Positions 13,396 to 21,488 of a stretch of DNA of 37,678 nt are shown here, piece after piece. The DNA is from Candidatus Rubneribacter avistercoris. Its GTDB lineage: Bacteria > Actinomycetota > Coriobacteriia > Coriobacteriales > Eggerthellaceae. Where the stretch lies: the NCBI GenBank assembly GCA_019115845.1, contig DXCU01000050.1, positions 1 through 37,678 on the forward strand, written 5' to 3'. The translations under genes and the position numbers were made by a program. Under the pieces are notes generated by a model, which saw only the letters and a program-made list of their open reading frames with translations, made no database searches and was not told where the DNA came from. How positions within the stretch are numbered: position 1 is the stretch's first letter; each line of letters opens with the position of its first letter.

Positions 13396-14664
13396 CTAGG
13401 CGACGGGCGGAGTGCCCTCTGCGTTGCCGAAGATGGCGTCTATCTGGACTTTCGCATCCAGAGGCAGGGCGGACACGCCCACTGCCCGGCGCGCCGGCGT
13501 TCCCTCGGGGAAAAACGCCCGGTACGCCTCGTCGACGGCGTCGAGGTCGGCCAGATCGCGCAGGTAGATGTTCACCTTGACGGCGTCGGCCAGGCTGTGG
13601 CCGACGCTTTCGATGATGGCCTTGATGTTGGAGAGGCATTGCTCGGCCTGCTCGCGCGCCCCGTCGGCCACGATCTTGCCGGCCTTCGGATCGATGGGCA
13701 GCTGCGCGGTGATGTTGTTGTAATGCGAGAACGCCACGCTTTGCGAGGAGAGCGGGCACACGGGCGCGTCCGCGGCGTTGCTCGCCTCGATGATGAGGCC
13801 GTGACGGTCCTCCACGGCCTGCGGCGGCGTGCCGTCGCCGTGGGAGACCACGGCCTCCACCTGCACAAGCGCATGAAGCGGCAGGTCGGCCACCTGCACC
13901 ACCGTGCGAGCGGGCAGGTACCCCACGGCGCGCGCGATGCCCGAATCGGGGAAGAAGCGCTTGTACACGCCGTTCACCGCGTCCATGTCGTTAAGGTCGC
14001 GCACGAACACGGTGGTTTTGACGATGTCGTCGAACGGCACGTCGATGCTCGTCAGGATGGCCTTGATGTTCCTCAGGCACTGCGCGGTCTGCTCCTCGAT
14101 GCCGCCGGGCACGATCTGGCCGGTTGCCGGGTCGATGGGCAGCTGCGCGGTGATGTTGTTGTAGTGCGAGAACGCCACGCTTTGCGAAAAGAGCGCGCTC
14201 AGAGGCGCGTTCGGCGTGTTGTTGACGTATTTGACCAGATCACCGGCCTGGGGAGCGCCGGGAATGGTGCCCTCGCCGTTGCTGACGAGCGCTTCCATCT
14301 GCACGAGCGCGCCCAAGGGCAGGTCGGCCACCGCGACCGTCGTGCGCGCGGGGACGTAGGAGGCGAACAGCTCCCGGTACGCCTCGTCGACGGCGTCCAT
14401 GTCCATGATGTCCTTGACGAACACCGTGAGGCGCACCACGTCGCCCAGCCCATGCCCGATGCTCTCGATCACGGCCTTGAGGTTCGCAAGGCACTGCGCG
14501 GCCTGTTCGCGCGCGCCGCCCGGCACGATCTGGCCGGTTGCCGGGTCGATGGGCAGCTGCGCGGAAAGGTTGTTGTAGTGGGAGAAAGCCACGGTGTGGG
14601 AGCACAGGGGGCATGCGGGTGCCGCATCCGTGTTCCGTGCAAGTACTGCGTTGTCGCCGCTCAT
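13396..14664 (-). CDS. Three-domain RidA (YjgF/YER057c/UK114) fusion protein
   Basis: 422 aa made of three consecutive RidA-like domains, about residues 24-127, 161-274 and 308-414. Each has HYNN(L/I)xAQLPIDPxxGxIV, a QCLxN(L/I)KA helix and the substrate-binding Arg in PARTTV, PARTVV or PARRAV. Classical RidA is about 125 aa and works as a homotrimer with active sites at subunit interfaces, hydrolysing reactive enamines/imines from PLP enzymes. This protein could fold as a covalent trimer. The units are 415-441 bp apart and share stretches of near-identical DNA, so they arose by tandem duplication. The ATG at 14664 follows AAGGAGG. No partner gene is adjacent, and hairpins flank it. Confidence 0.9.
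   Translation of the reverse strand: MSGDNAVLARNTDAAPACPLCSHTVAFSHYNNLSAQLPIDPATGQIVPGGAREQAAQCLANLKAVIESIGHGLGDVVRLTVFVKDIMDMDAVDEAYRELFASYVPARTTVAVADLPLGALVQMEALVSNGEGTIPGAPQAGDLVKYVNNTPNAPLSALFSQSVAFSHYNNITAQLPIDPATGQIVPGGIEEQTAQCLRNIKAILTSIDVPFDDIVKTTVFVRDLNDMDAVNGVYKRFFPDSGIARAVGYLPARTVVQVADLPLHALVQVEAVVSHGDGTPPQAVEDRHGLIIEASNAADAPVCPLSSQSVAFSHYNNITAQLPIDPKAGKIVADGAREQAEQCLSNIKAIIESVGHSLADAVKVNIYLRDLADLDAVDEAYRAFFPEGTPARRAVGVSALPLDAKVQIDAIFGNAEGTPPVA
13691..14600. repeat. Intragenic tandem repeats of the RidA unit
   Basis: The segment beginning TCGATGGGCAGCTGCGCGG occurs at 13691, 14132 and 14547. Copies two and three share about 42 identical bases upstream and through it, and copies one and two share over 50 bases downstream with one or two differences. 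This marks duplication, possibly with later gene conversion. Confidence 0.8.
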
Positions 14665-14961
14665 GTGAATCCTCCTTTTCAGAGTGGTTCGCCTGCGGTG
14701 CCCGCGAGGGCTCGCCCGGCCCTTCCCCGCCATGGCGCCGCGTCACGCGGCGCCATGCGAGCGGCAGCATTATATCTGCGCATGGAGGACGTTTCGGGCG
14801 GGAATGCGGGCGCATTCCCGCCCGCAGGAGCGGTGCGAGGACGCCGCTTGCCGGAAAATATGGAAGGCAGGGGGCGACTATGCGGAAAAGGCACGCATTC
14901 GCCCGGTTTGATGCAGGGCGTCCTCGCCCGCCGCTCGCCGATTGACGGCAAGGCCAAACGG
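14665..14961. other. Interval between triple-RidA gene and PAP2 gene
   Basis: 297 bp without a gene. A - strand TATAAT (14774-14769) may be the -10 of the RidA-type gene, though no good -35 is visible. The 14-bp inverted repeat at 14795-14824 lies upstream of it and downstream of the PAP2 gene. Confidence 0.45.
14795..14824 (-). terminator. Perfect inverted repeat downstream of the PAP2 operon
   Basis: CGGGCGGGAATGCG (14795-14808) is the exact reverse complement of 14811-14824 with only 2 nt between. It lies 138 bp past the PAP2 stop and just upstream of the RidA-type promoter candidate. There is no U-tract, so terminator or operator are both possible. Confidence 0.4.
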
Positions 14962-15525
14962 TCAGCGGTCGTTTCGCGCTCCCCTGCGGCGCCCGAATCG
15001 CTTCGAGGCCGCCAGCGTCAGCTTGACCGCGAGGCATCCTGTCGCAACGCCCAGAACGGCGCCCGCCAGAACGTCGCTGGGGTAATGGACGTAGAGGTAC
15101 AGGCGCGAGAACGCGATGAGGCAGGCAAGCGTCACGGCGGCGACCTTAAGACCGGTGGCCAGGCGCGTTTTGTCGGGCAGGCAGCACAGCGCCGCTGCGG
15201 CGGCGAAGGACACCATGGAGTGGTTCGATGGGAACGAGCTTCCGAGCGGCGGGGGCACCAACAGGTGGGCGAACCCGTGCGCCAGGAAGGGTCTTTCGCG
15301 TCCGAACAGGGGCTTCAGCAAAAACGCGCCGATTGCGGCCGCAGCGACGACGGCCACGACGAGCGCGATGCCGAAGATGCGGCGTTTCGGCTGCGCGATG
15401 AGCGCCGCCGCCGCGGCAAGCCACACGACGGCGAGGTCCCCCAGGTGCGTGACGGCCACCATGAGCGCATCCATGAAAGGCGACCGCGCATGCGCCTGAA
15501 GGATGTCGAGGAGGGCCGCGTCCAT
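14962..15525 (-). CDS. PAP2-family membrane phosphatase
   Basis: 187 aa with about six membrane helices. The three phosphatase signatures are present: KPLFGRERP, PSNHS and SRLYLYVHYPSDV, containing the catalytic histidines. Members dephosphorylate lipid phosphates such as undecaprenyl pyrophosphate or phosphatidic and phosphatidylglycerol phosphate outside or at the membrane. The substrate cannot be read from sequence; recycling of undecaprenyl pyrophosphate or the final step of phosphatidylglycerol synthesis are both plausible. The ATG at 15525 lies 4 nt after the stop of the upstream tyrosine phosphatase gene, so they are probably translationally coupled. Confidence 0.92.
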   Translation of the reverse strand: MDAALLDILQAHARSPFMDALMVAVTHLGDLAVVWLAAAAALIAQPKRRIFGIALVVAVVAAAAIGAFLLKPLFGRERPFLAHGFAHLLVPPPLGSSFPSNHSMVSFAAAAALCCLPDKTRLATGLKVAAVTLACLIAFSRLYLYVHYPSDVLAGAVLGVATGCLAVKLTLAASKRFGRRRGARNDR

Positions 15526-15529
15526 GCCG

Positions 15530-16006
15530 CTACCCGTCGCGCCGTGCGTCGCCAAGCCAGGAGAGGAGCCCCGTGCAGCCGGCGAGCACGTCGTCGTAGG
15601 TCGCCTCGAAATCGCCCGTGTACCACGGGTCGGCCACGTCGCGATCCTCGCCGGCGAACTCCAGCAGCTTGCGGCAACGCCCTTCGGCCGCGCCTCCCAG
15701 CTGGCGGCGCATGTCGCGCATGTTCGCCTCGTCCATGCCCACGAACAAATCCCACTCCCCCGCGTCCGCACGGCGCAGCCGCCGGGCGCGCTTGCCGTCG
15801 CAGGGGATGCCGGCCGCTTCGAGCATGCGGCGCGTGCCGGGGTGCACGGGGTTTCCAATCTCGTCATCGTGCGTGGCCGCGGATGCGATGGAGAACGCGT
15901 CCGCCATCCCCCGCTTTCCCACGAGGTCCCTCATGACGAACTCGGCCATGGGAGAGCGGCAGATGTTGCCGTGGCACACGAACAGGATGCGAAGCGGCGC
16001 GCTCAT
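15530..16006 (-). CDS. Low-molecular-weight protein-tyrosine phosphatase
   Basis: 158 aa. The catalytic P-loop CHGNICRS (Cys11 to Arg17) lies near the N terminus and the general-acid loop DPWYTGDF near residue 125, both diagnostic. Such enzymes remove phosphate from tyrosine on proteins, often bacterial tyrosine kinases that control polysaccharide synthesis, or from arginine in some Firmicutes. The start ATG overlaps the end of the thioesterase gene by 4 nt (ATGA), and PAP2 follows by 4 nt, giving a tight three-gene unit. No kinase gene is in the window. Confidence 0.93.
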   Translation of the reverse strand: MSAPLRILFVCHGNICRSPMAEFVMRDLVGKRGMADAFSIASAATHDDEIGNPVHPGTRRMLEAAGIPCDGKRARRLRRADAGEWDLFVGMDEANMRDMRRQLGGAAEGRCRKLLEFAGEDRDVADPWYTGDFEATYDDVLAGCTGLLSWLGDARRDG

Positions 16007-16470
16007 CGGACGGCCCCCTTCTCTTTTCCGCCGTCGGCGTCGGGTTCGACCACCCGCTCGTAGATCTCGTAAAGCTCGGGCACGGCGCGCTTGATGCTGA
16101 CGGGCTTGAACGTCCGCGCGTCCACGAGGCAGTGCGTGCTGCGGCCCGTGCAGCAAGGCTTCGCCGCGTCAAGATCCTGTCCCTGCTTGAACACTTCGTA
16201 GGCGTAAACGGTCCGCGTGGGGCGCGACGAGGCGACGCGGGTGCGCACCACCGCGATGTCGCCGTAGCGCAGAGGCTCGCCGTACTCCAGCGAAAGGTCC
16301 ACCACCGGCGAAAGGTAGCCGGCCTCCTCCACGCGCCGGTAGGGAAAGCCCACCGCCTCCAAAAACGCGGTGCGCGCGTCCTCGAAGTACAGCGGGTAGT
16401 TCGCATGGTGGACGATGCCCATCATATCCGTTTCGGCATAGCGTATGGTGATTGGCGTGCAAACCCGCAT
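16003..16470 (-). CDS. Acyl-CoA thioesterase, 4-hydroxybenzoyl-CoA thioesterase/YbgC type
   Basis: 155 aa hotdog-fold protein. The active-site signature RYAETDMMGIVHHANYPLYF (10-29) carries the catalytic Asp15 and the conserved His-Asn pair. These enzymes hydrolyse acyl- or aryl-CoA thioesters. The substrate is unknown; aryl-CoA from the nearby PaaK pathway is conceivable but not linked by operon. It is first in the unit with the tyrosine phosphatase and PAP2 genes. The ribosome-binding site before ATG 16470 is weak. Upstream is a 292-bp divergent interval shared with menA. Confidence 0.92.
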   Translation of the reverse strand: MRVCTPITIRYAETDMMGIVHHANYPLYFEDARTAFLEAVGFPYRRVEEAGYLSPVVDLSLEYGEPLRYGDIAVVRTRVASSRPTRTVYAYEVFKQGQDLDAAKPCCTGRSTHCLVDARTFKPVSIKRAVPELYEIYERVVEPDADGGKEKGAVR

Positions 16471-16762
16471 AGCGCAAGCCCCGTCCTCTCTGATCGGCTA
16501 CAATGACAGCATGCGCACCATCGTAGCGCATATGGCTAAGGGGCAGCGGACTTTCGCGGAATCACCGTTTAAACCCGGCGAGCGCCCGCGCGTTCGCCGA
16601 AAGCGCGTAGCATGACGCTGCGGCGAAGGGCTTCGCGCGGCAGGCCGCCGCCTCGCTTGGAGGCGTTTTGGAGAGCATGATCGCCGCATGGCACCAAGCC
16701 CGCGCCTTCTGCGCGCGGGGGCAGCGGAAGCGGCGCGGCGAGCAAGGGAAAGGAAGCGGAGG
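16471..16762. other. Divergent interval, thioesterase / menA
   Basis: 292 bp with no convincing gene. TACAAT at 16499-16504 could be a + strand -10 but lacks a -35 partner. Short frames here have no ribosome-binding site. Confidence 0.4.
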
Positions 16763-17734
16763 ATGAGCGCAGAGGCGTGCGGTTCGATCAAGGGGTCGTC
16801 CGAGGGGAAGGGTCCCTCGTGCGGGCGGCTCACGGCGCGCATGGCCATGCAGCTGGCGGCGCCGCACACCTGGCCGGCGGCCATCCTGCCCGTCCTTGTG
16901 GCCGTGGCGGCCGCAGCCGTGACGAAGCCGCCCGTGTCGGTGACCATGGCATGCGTGCTCCTGGTCATCTGCGTGCTCATGCAGGCGGCCGTGAACACGT
17001 TCAACGACTACTACGATTACGTGAAGGGCGCCGACTCCGCCGACGACAACGTGGACCCGACCGACGCCGTGCTCGTGTACAACAACGTTGACCCGCGCTC
17101 GGCAAAGCGGTTGGCGGTGGGCTTTCTGGTGGCGGCGTTCGCGCTTGGAGGCTATGTGATCTGGGTTGCGGGATGGGTGCCGCTCGCCATCGGCGTTGTG
17201 GGGGCGGCGTTCACGGTGCTGTACTCGGCCGGCAAGACCCCGCTGTCGTATCTGCCCGTGGGCGAGGCGGTGAGCGGCCTTGTGATGGGCGGGCTTATAC
17301 CGCTTGCCTGCTACCAGGCGCTCACCGGGACGCTCGATGCGCGGGCGCTTCTTTGGGCTGCGCCCACCATCGTGGGCGTGGGCCTCATCATGATGACCAA
17401 CAACACCTGCGACGTCGAGAAGGATGTCGAGGCGGGGCGGCGCACGCTGCCCGTGCTGCTGGGCCGCGAGCGGGCGCGGAGGCTCTATCACGGCCTGGTG
17501 GCGGCTTGGATAGCCGCCATCGTGGCGATTGTGGCCGCGTTCTTCCCCCATGGCCTGGCGGTGGTGCCGTTCATGCTCCTGGCGGCCTATCCGCTGGTGT
17601 CGGCGCTCATGAGAAATCCGCTCTCCCCCGCCTCGCGCATCGGGGCGATGGCTCAGATCTGCGGCGTGAACGTCGCGCTCGGAGCGTTCTACGCCGCAGC
17701 CATCCTGGCCGGCGGCGCCGCAGTGACCGTATGA
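16763..17734 (+). CDS. menA: 1,4-dihydroxy-2-naphthoate polyprenyltransferase (UbiA superfamily)
   Basis: 323 aa with about eight to nine membrane helices. Two Asp-rich Mg-prenyl-pyrophosphate sites are present: NTFNDYYDYVKGAD (about 78-91) and NNTCDVEKDVEAGRRTLPV (from about 212). It attaches the isoprenoid tail to dihydroxynaphthoate in menaquinone synthesis. ATG 16763 follows AAGGAAGCGGAGG and gives a normal length; the frame upstream is open but Arg-rich and unlike the family. The product, menaquinone, would carry electrons to the reductases in this window. A UbiA enzyme with another quinone-like acceptor cannot be fully excluded. Confidence 0.88.
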   Translation: MSAEACGSIKGSSEGKGPSCGRLTARMAMQLAAPHTWPAAILPVLVAVAAAAVTKPPVSVTMACVLLVICVLMQAAVNTFNDYYDYVKGADSADDNVDPTDAVLVYNNVDPRSAKRLAVGFLVAAFALGGYVIWVAGWVPLAIGVVGAAFTVLYSAGKTPLSYLPVGEAVSGLVMGGLIPLACYQALTGTLDARALLWAAPTIVGVGLIMMTNNTCDVEKDVEAGRRTLPVLLGRERARRLYHGLVAAWIAAIVAIVAAFFPHGLAVVPFMLLAAYPLVSALMRNPLSPASRIGAMAQICGVNVALGAFYAAAILAGGAAVTV

Positions 17735-17777
17735 CCTTGCGCGCCTGCATGCGGGCGCATGACCGATAGGAGGATCG

Positions 17778-18272
17778 GTGGAAGGAACCGCTTTCGTCGC
17801 CCTGGCGGCATCGATCGTTTCCCTGGCGGCGTTCGCGCTTCTGGCCGTCATGTTCTGGCGCGGATCATGGCTGTTTTTGCTTGCGGGCCGCGCGGGCCGC
17901 AAGCAGGAGGGCGACTCCGGGTTTCGCGAGCTTGGGCGGCGCATGGCGGTTGTGATGGCGGCGTGCGCCGCGCTCATGGCCACGCTCGCCGCGTTCCTCG
18001 GCACAACGATCGCGGGGCAGGCCGCCATAGCCTCTGCGGCTGCGGCGGTCAGCAACGCGGCGCTTCTCGTGCTGGTGGCGACGGTGATGTGGCTCCTTAT
18101 TGCGAACAGGCCCAAAGCCGAGGGGCCAAGGGAGGGCGACGGCGCGGACCCCGCCGCCATGGCCGAGCGGATACGCAGGGCGAGCTTCGGGCATTTGCGC
18201 CCCGCCACCGTGCTGTTCCTGATAGCCGCGTTGGCCGTGACGGTCGGCGTCGGCGTTTTGGCGGCGTTGTGA
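17778..18272 (+). CDS. Four-helix membrane protein of unknown function
   Basis: 164 aa, starting with GTG 17778 after AGGAGGA. Hydrophobic helices lie at about 5-27, 53-73, 80-107 and 142-164, with an RAGRKQEGDSGF loop after the first and an acidic loop before the last. The spacing of GSWLFLLAGR and the following basic loop faintly recalls DUF3784 membrane proteins, but I am not confident. It starts 43 bp after menA on the same strand and could be co-transcribed. Confidence 0.7.
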   Translation: MEGTAFVALAASIVSLAAFALLAVMFWRGSWLFLLAGRAGRKQEGDSGFRELGRRMAVVMAACAALMATLAAFLGTTIAGQAAIASAAAAVSNAALLVLVATVMWLLIANRPKAEGPREGDGADPAAMAERIRRASFGHLRPATVLFLIAALAVTVGVGVLAAL

Positions 18273-18401
18273 GGCCCCAGGATCCAAGGCGAGTCCGGGC
18301 GCGCATCCGAGGCGCGTTCGGCCAGCTCGCGCTGAGGCCGTTGCGCGATGCGCGTCAAACCCAGTTCGCCTGACGCGCTTCGCGGCCGGGCGCAGGGCGC
18401 C

Positions 18402-19957
18402 CTAGGTCCGCTTGGTCGCCTCGTCCACGAGATCGATGAGCTCTTGGCGGGAATGGACCCCGAGCTTCGCGTACACGTTGCGCGTGTGGGTGCGCACGGT
18501 GTTCCACGACACCTGCAGCCTCTTCGCCGTGGCCGTGGCGTCGTAGCCCATGGCCAGGCAGCGGAACACGTCCATCTCGCGCCTCGACAGCCCGGCGCGG
18601 TGCGACAGCTCCTCGATGGCCTTGCCGAAGCGCCCCTTCCTCTCGGGGGGGGGTCCTCATGGCCGTAGCGACCGACAAGGGAAAGCTCGTCGCCCAGCAG
18701 GTCGTCAAGCGTGGCCTCCCCGTCTCCCTCCGTTCTGAACAGGCGGTCGAACTCCTTCTCGGAAAACAGCAGGAACGCGCAGGCGAGCACGGCCACCGCG
18801 AGGACGGCGAACAGGAAGATGGAGCCTTGCTCGCCGAGGAGGATGGAGAAAACGTCCACTCCCGCGATCCAGCCCGCGCCCGATCCCACCATGAACGCGC
18901 CGTAGCCGAACCCGAACACGAGCACGGCCGATATGCGCCGCTGGTAGACCACGAAGGCCAGGATGCACCACAGCACGAACTCGAACACGATCGACAGGAT
19001 GGTCACGAGCTGGGTCCACACCAGGTGCGCCACGCCCACGATGGGACAGAACGCGATGAGGGCCACCACGCCCACCATGATGGCGGAATAGATCCTCCCG
19101 AAGTCGAACCGCTCCCCCTCCACGCCGACGGCCGCCGCGGCAAAGCCGAGGGCCACCGCGATGCGCAGAAGCATGACCACCCGCGTTCCGTCGAGCGTCA
19201 CATCGACCGGCGAAGCTTCGACGCACAGGGAGCGCAGGGAGGACACCACGAACGAGAAGACGAACGTCACGGCGACGAGCTTCCAGAACGGCCGCGGCAG
19301 GCTTGCATGGTCTTCGGAAAACGGCGCCTCCCCCTCGTCCCCGCATCCGTCGGCGGCGGGCAGCGTGACCGTCGCCGACGCGAGCAACGGCATGCCCGCA
19401 AACGCCAGGATGCCCGAGAGCGACGGGCCGCCCGCGATGGGCTGCCAAGACGGAGAGCCGATGACCGTGAAGTAAACGAGGGCGAGCGCCACATGGGAAA
19501 AAGCCGTGTAGAGGATGGCGGTGCGCGGCGGCAGGGAGCCGTACAGCAAGCCGCAGCGAAGCCCGATCGCCGCCGTTCCCAGTCCGGTGGCCGCGCAGCC
19601 CAGGTAGAACAGCGCCAGCACGGCGGCGTAGGGGAGCTCATGGTAGAGGTAGTACGGCCCGACAAGGATGATGGCCACGCACCCGAGCGAGGCGAGCGCC
19701 CCTCCTCCGACGACCGTTCCCGCGCGCTCGACGAACCGGTGCGCGCGGCGCGGCCCCATCGCCGCAAGCGCGAAGGAGGCGCCGAAGGCGACGGTGGACA
19801 CCATGTACATGATGGATATATTGGTGCCGTCCGTTTCGGTGTCCGACAGCCAGGCGGTTCCGCTGTAAGCGATGTAGGACCAGGCCAGCCACACGCCGAG
19901 CGCCAGATACGGCAAGGGCGGGCACGCTTTGACGAGCTTGCTCGTGAAAGAACTCAT
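18402..19957 (-). pseudogene. LuxR-family 12-TM regulator, frameshifted at a C9 tract
   Basis: ATG 19957 opens a frame with twelve hydrophobic helices (from LPYLALGVWLAW to IFLFAVLAVAVLACAFLLF) and an acidic linker (DDLLGDELSLVGRYGHED). At nine C residues on the - strand (18653-18645) the frame is lost. The next frame continues as ERKGRFGKAIEELS, LSRREMDVFRCLAMGY and SWNTVRTHTRNVYAKLG, a complete LuxR HTH, ending at TAG 18404-18402. One extra base (C10), or two fewer, would join both parts into about 518 aa. The gene is last in the molybdoenzyme operon, 41 bp after the haem b gene. It could be a true pseudogene, a sequencing error or a slippage-controlled switch. Confidence 0.85.
18645..18653. 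repeat. Mononucleotide tract G9/C9 at the frameshift
   Basis: Nine consecutive G on the + strand, exactly between the membrane and HTH halves of the LuxR regulator. Tracts of this length are prone to slipped-strand changes. Confidence 0.9.
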
Positions 19958-19998
19958 GGCAGCGGCAAATCCCCTCCCCCTGTGGTTCGCGTCCCGGC

Positions 19999-20682
19999 TC
20001 AGTCCGCCGCCCGCGCGCGGCGGTCGAGCGCCCATCGGAGCGTGCGCAGCGCGAAGTATCCCAGGAACACGACGGAGTACACGGCCACGCTCGCAACCGC
20101 GGCGTCGTTTCCGCGCACCGCAGAGGGACCCAGCATAAGCAGCAGGTGCGCGTAGGTCAAGGCGAAGAAGGGATACGCGAGCCGCTGCACTTTCTTCCAA
20201 GCATCGGCGTGCATGCGCCGCTTCACGGCGTTGAAGGACGTGAAGCCCAAAACGAGCAGGAGCGCGAGCAGGACGAGCGCGAGCGCGAACGAGGAGGCCA
20301 CGTTGAGGTTGACCGGCCCTCCTTGCGCGATGCGCGGCGCGTACGAGGCCAGGTAGGCCGCCATGTGCCCAAGCGACAGTATCCATGCGACGATGGACAG
20401 CTCGGCGCGCACGGCCTTGAGCCACCGGTGCGGCCGCGACTCCTGCGGAAGCACGCCCACGTACATGACCACCGTGAAAAGCGCGAGCGGAAGCAGGCAC
20501 TTCTGGACGAGCAGGAACAGCGCCACCCACACGTCCCATGGCATCTCCCACGCGCCTGCGGCAAGGTAGGCCGCGTCGACGGCCACGGCCAGCGCGTAGA
20601 ACGCCGGCGGGCAGGCTTTGAGCGGGTTGCGCAGGGCGAAGCATGCGGCCACCGTGCATACGAGAACGAAAGCGAACGTCAT
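19999..20682 (-). CDS. Ferric-reductase-like b-haem transmembrane protein
   Basis: 227 aa with about six membrane helices. Candidate haem ligands are His in LSLGHMAAYLASY (about 106) and TYAHLLLM (about 169), in the arrangement of ferric reductase / MsrQ-like domains. There is no flavin or NAD domain, so it should act as an integral electron carrier, for example quinol oxidation feeding an extracytoplasmic enzyme. Its ATG overlaps the end of the TorD gene by 4 nt (20679-20682), tying it to the molybdoenzyme operon, where it could replace a DmsC/NrfD anchor. This role is inferred from context. Confidence 0.82.
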   Translation of the reverse strand: MTFAFVLVCTVAACFALRNPLKACPPAFYALAVAVDAAYLAAGAWEMPWDVWVALFLLVQKCLLPLALFTVVMYVGVLPQESRPHRWLKAVRAELSIVAWILSLGHMAAYLASYAPRIAQGGPVNLNVASSFALALVLLALLLVLGFTSFNAVKRRMHADAWKKVQRLAYPFFALTYAHLLLMLGPSAVRGNDAAVASVAVYSVVFLGYFALRTLRWALDRRARAAD

Positions 20683-21368
20683 AGCGATGCCAGCTCCTCT
20701 CCCATCTCGTCAAGCACTTCGACGTCGAACAGGAAAAACCCCTTGCTCATGGAGAGCACGCCGCGGTAGAAGGGCGTTTTCAGGATGTGCAGCGCCAGCT
20801 CCTCGAAGTCGTCGAACCACGACAGCACGTGGTCGCGCAGCACGTTTTTCGACAGCTCGATCTGGGCGCGGGCCTCTGCGGCGTCGCCCGTGTCGAGCGC
20901 GCGGAGGGCGCGCTCGGAGAGGACGGCCATGAACTCCAAAAGAAAGGACAGGTGGTCGTCAGGGTAGTCGAACCCCTGCGCGCGCTCGATGCGGTTTCGC
21001 CTGAACAGGCGATGCACCTTGTGGTACGCCTCCTGGAACAACAACCCCTCATCGCTTGAGAACACCGATTCGTAGGGCACCGCGTAGCGCCCCTCCCAAG
21101 ACGATGTGCCGGCGAACGCGGCCGTGAAGTCCACCGCAAGGTCCTGGCGCGTGCCCGAATCGGGTCGTGCGAGCGCACGGCGAACGTCGCGCGCTCCCTT
21201 GTCGAACAGCTCGTGGATGCCCTCGTAAGCGCTCAGGTCCATCGCCGCGATGGCGTCCACCTGCTCTTGCGAAAGCGGTTTGAAGTACAGTGCCGCGAGG
21301 GCGTCGTAAAAGGCCGCACGTCCCTCAAGCGCCTCGCGCATCCCGTCCCTGATTGCTTCCCGTTCCAT
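20679..21368 (-). CDS. TorD/DmsD-family molybdoenzyme chaperone
   Basis: 229 aa, all-helical. Family features include the YHKVHRLFRRNR helix, YPDDHLSFLLEFMAVLSERA (the conserved PDDH-L motif of TorD proteins) and the C-terminal YRGVLSMSKGFF. These chaperones bind the Tat signal of a molybdopterin enzyme and help cofactor insertion before export. The target is almost certainly the 941-aa molybdoenzyme two genes upstream. It overlaps the haem b gene by 4 nt. A 120-bp gap containing a hairpin separates it from the ferredoxin subunit gene. Confidence 0.92.
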   Translation of the reverse strand: MEREAIRDGMREALEGRAAFYDALAALYFKPLSQEQVDAIAAMDLSAYEGIHELFDKGARDVRRALARPDSGTRQDLAVDFTAAFAGTSSWEGRYAVPYESVFSSDEGLLFQEAYHKVHRLFRRNRIERAQGFDYPDDHLSFLLEFMAVLSERALRALDTGDAAEARAQIELSKNVLRDHVLSWFDDFEELALHILKTPFYRGVLSMSKGFFLFDVEVLDEMGEELASL

Positions 21369-21429
21369 CCGATCCTTCTCTCCCCCTCCCCGACGCGCCC
21401 CTCAGGTGCTTGCGAAGCGAAAGGACCCG

Positions 21430-21465
21430 CCCGGCAGGCCATGGGGAGGGGGCCGGCCTGCCGGG
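21430..21465 (-). terminator. Intra-operon hairpin before the TorD gene
   Basis: CCCGGCAGGCC (21430-21440) pairs perfectly with GGCCTGCCGGG (21455-21465). It lies just after the ferredoxin subunit gene and before TorD, with no U-tract. It may trim expression of the downstream genes or stabilise upstream mRNA. Confidence 0.5.
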
Positions 21466-21488
21466 GAGCCGCACGGAGCGGCGGAGGG

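Noticed and set aside
13691..14600. CRISPR-like or satellite repeat
   Set aside because: Units are about 415-441 bp apart, in frame and encode a protein domain; there are no short spaced direct repeats.
13054..15936. 960-codon + strand open frame
   Set aside because: It runs antisense through the triple-RidA, PAP2 and phosphatase genes and shows repeat structure only because it mirrors the RidA repeats.
16562..18644. Very long - strand open frame continuing from the LuxR membrane domain past 18645 to 16562
   Set aside because: It is the wrong frame after the C9 tract, antisense to menA and the four-helix gene, Arg/Pro/Ala-rich and without domains. It stays open only because of high GC.
18645..18653. 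Programmed ribosomal frameshifting at the C9 tract
   Set aside because: A slippery run exists but I see no stimulating pseudoknot or upstream Shine-Dalgarno-like element, and a simple indel or phase variation explains it at least as well.
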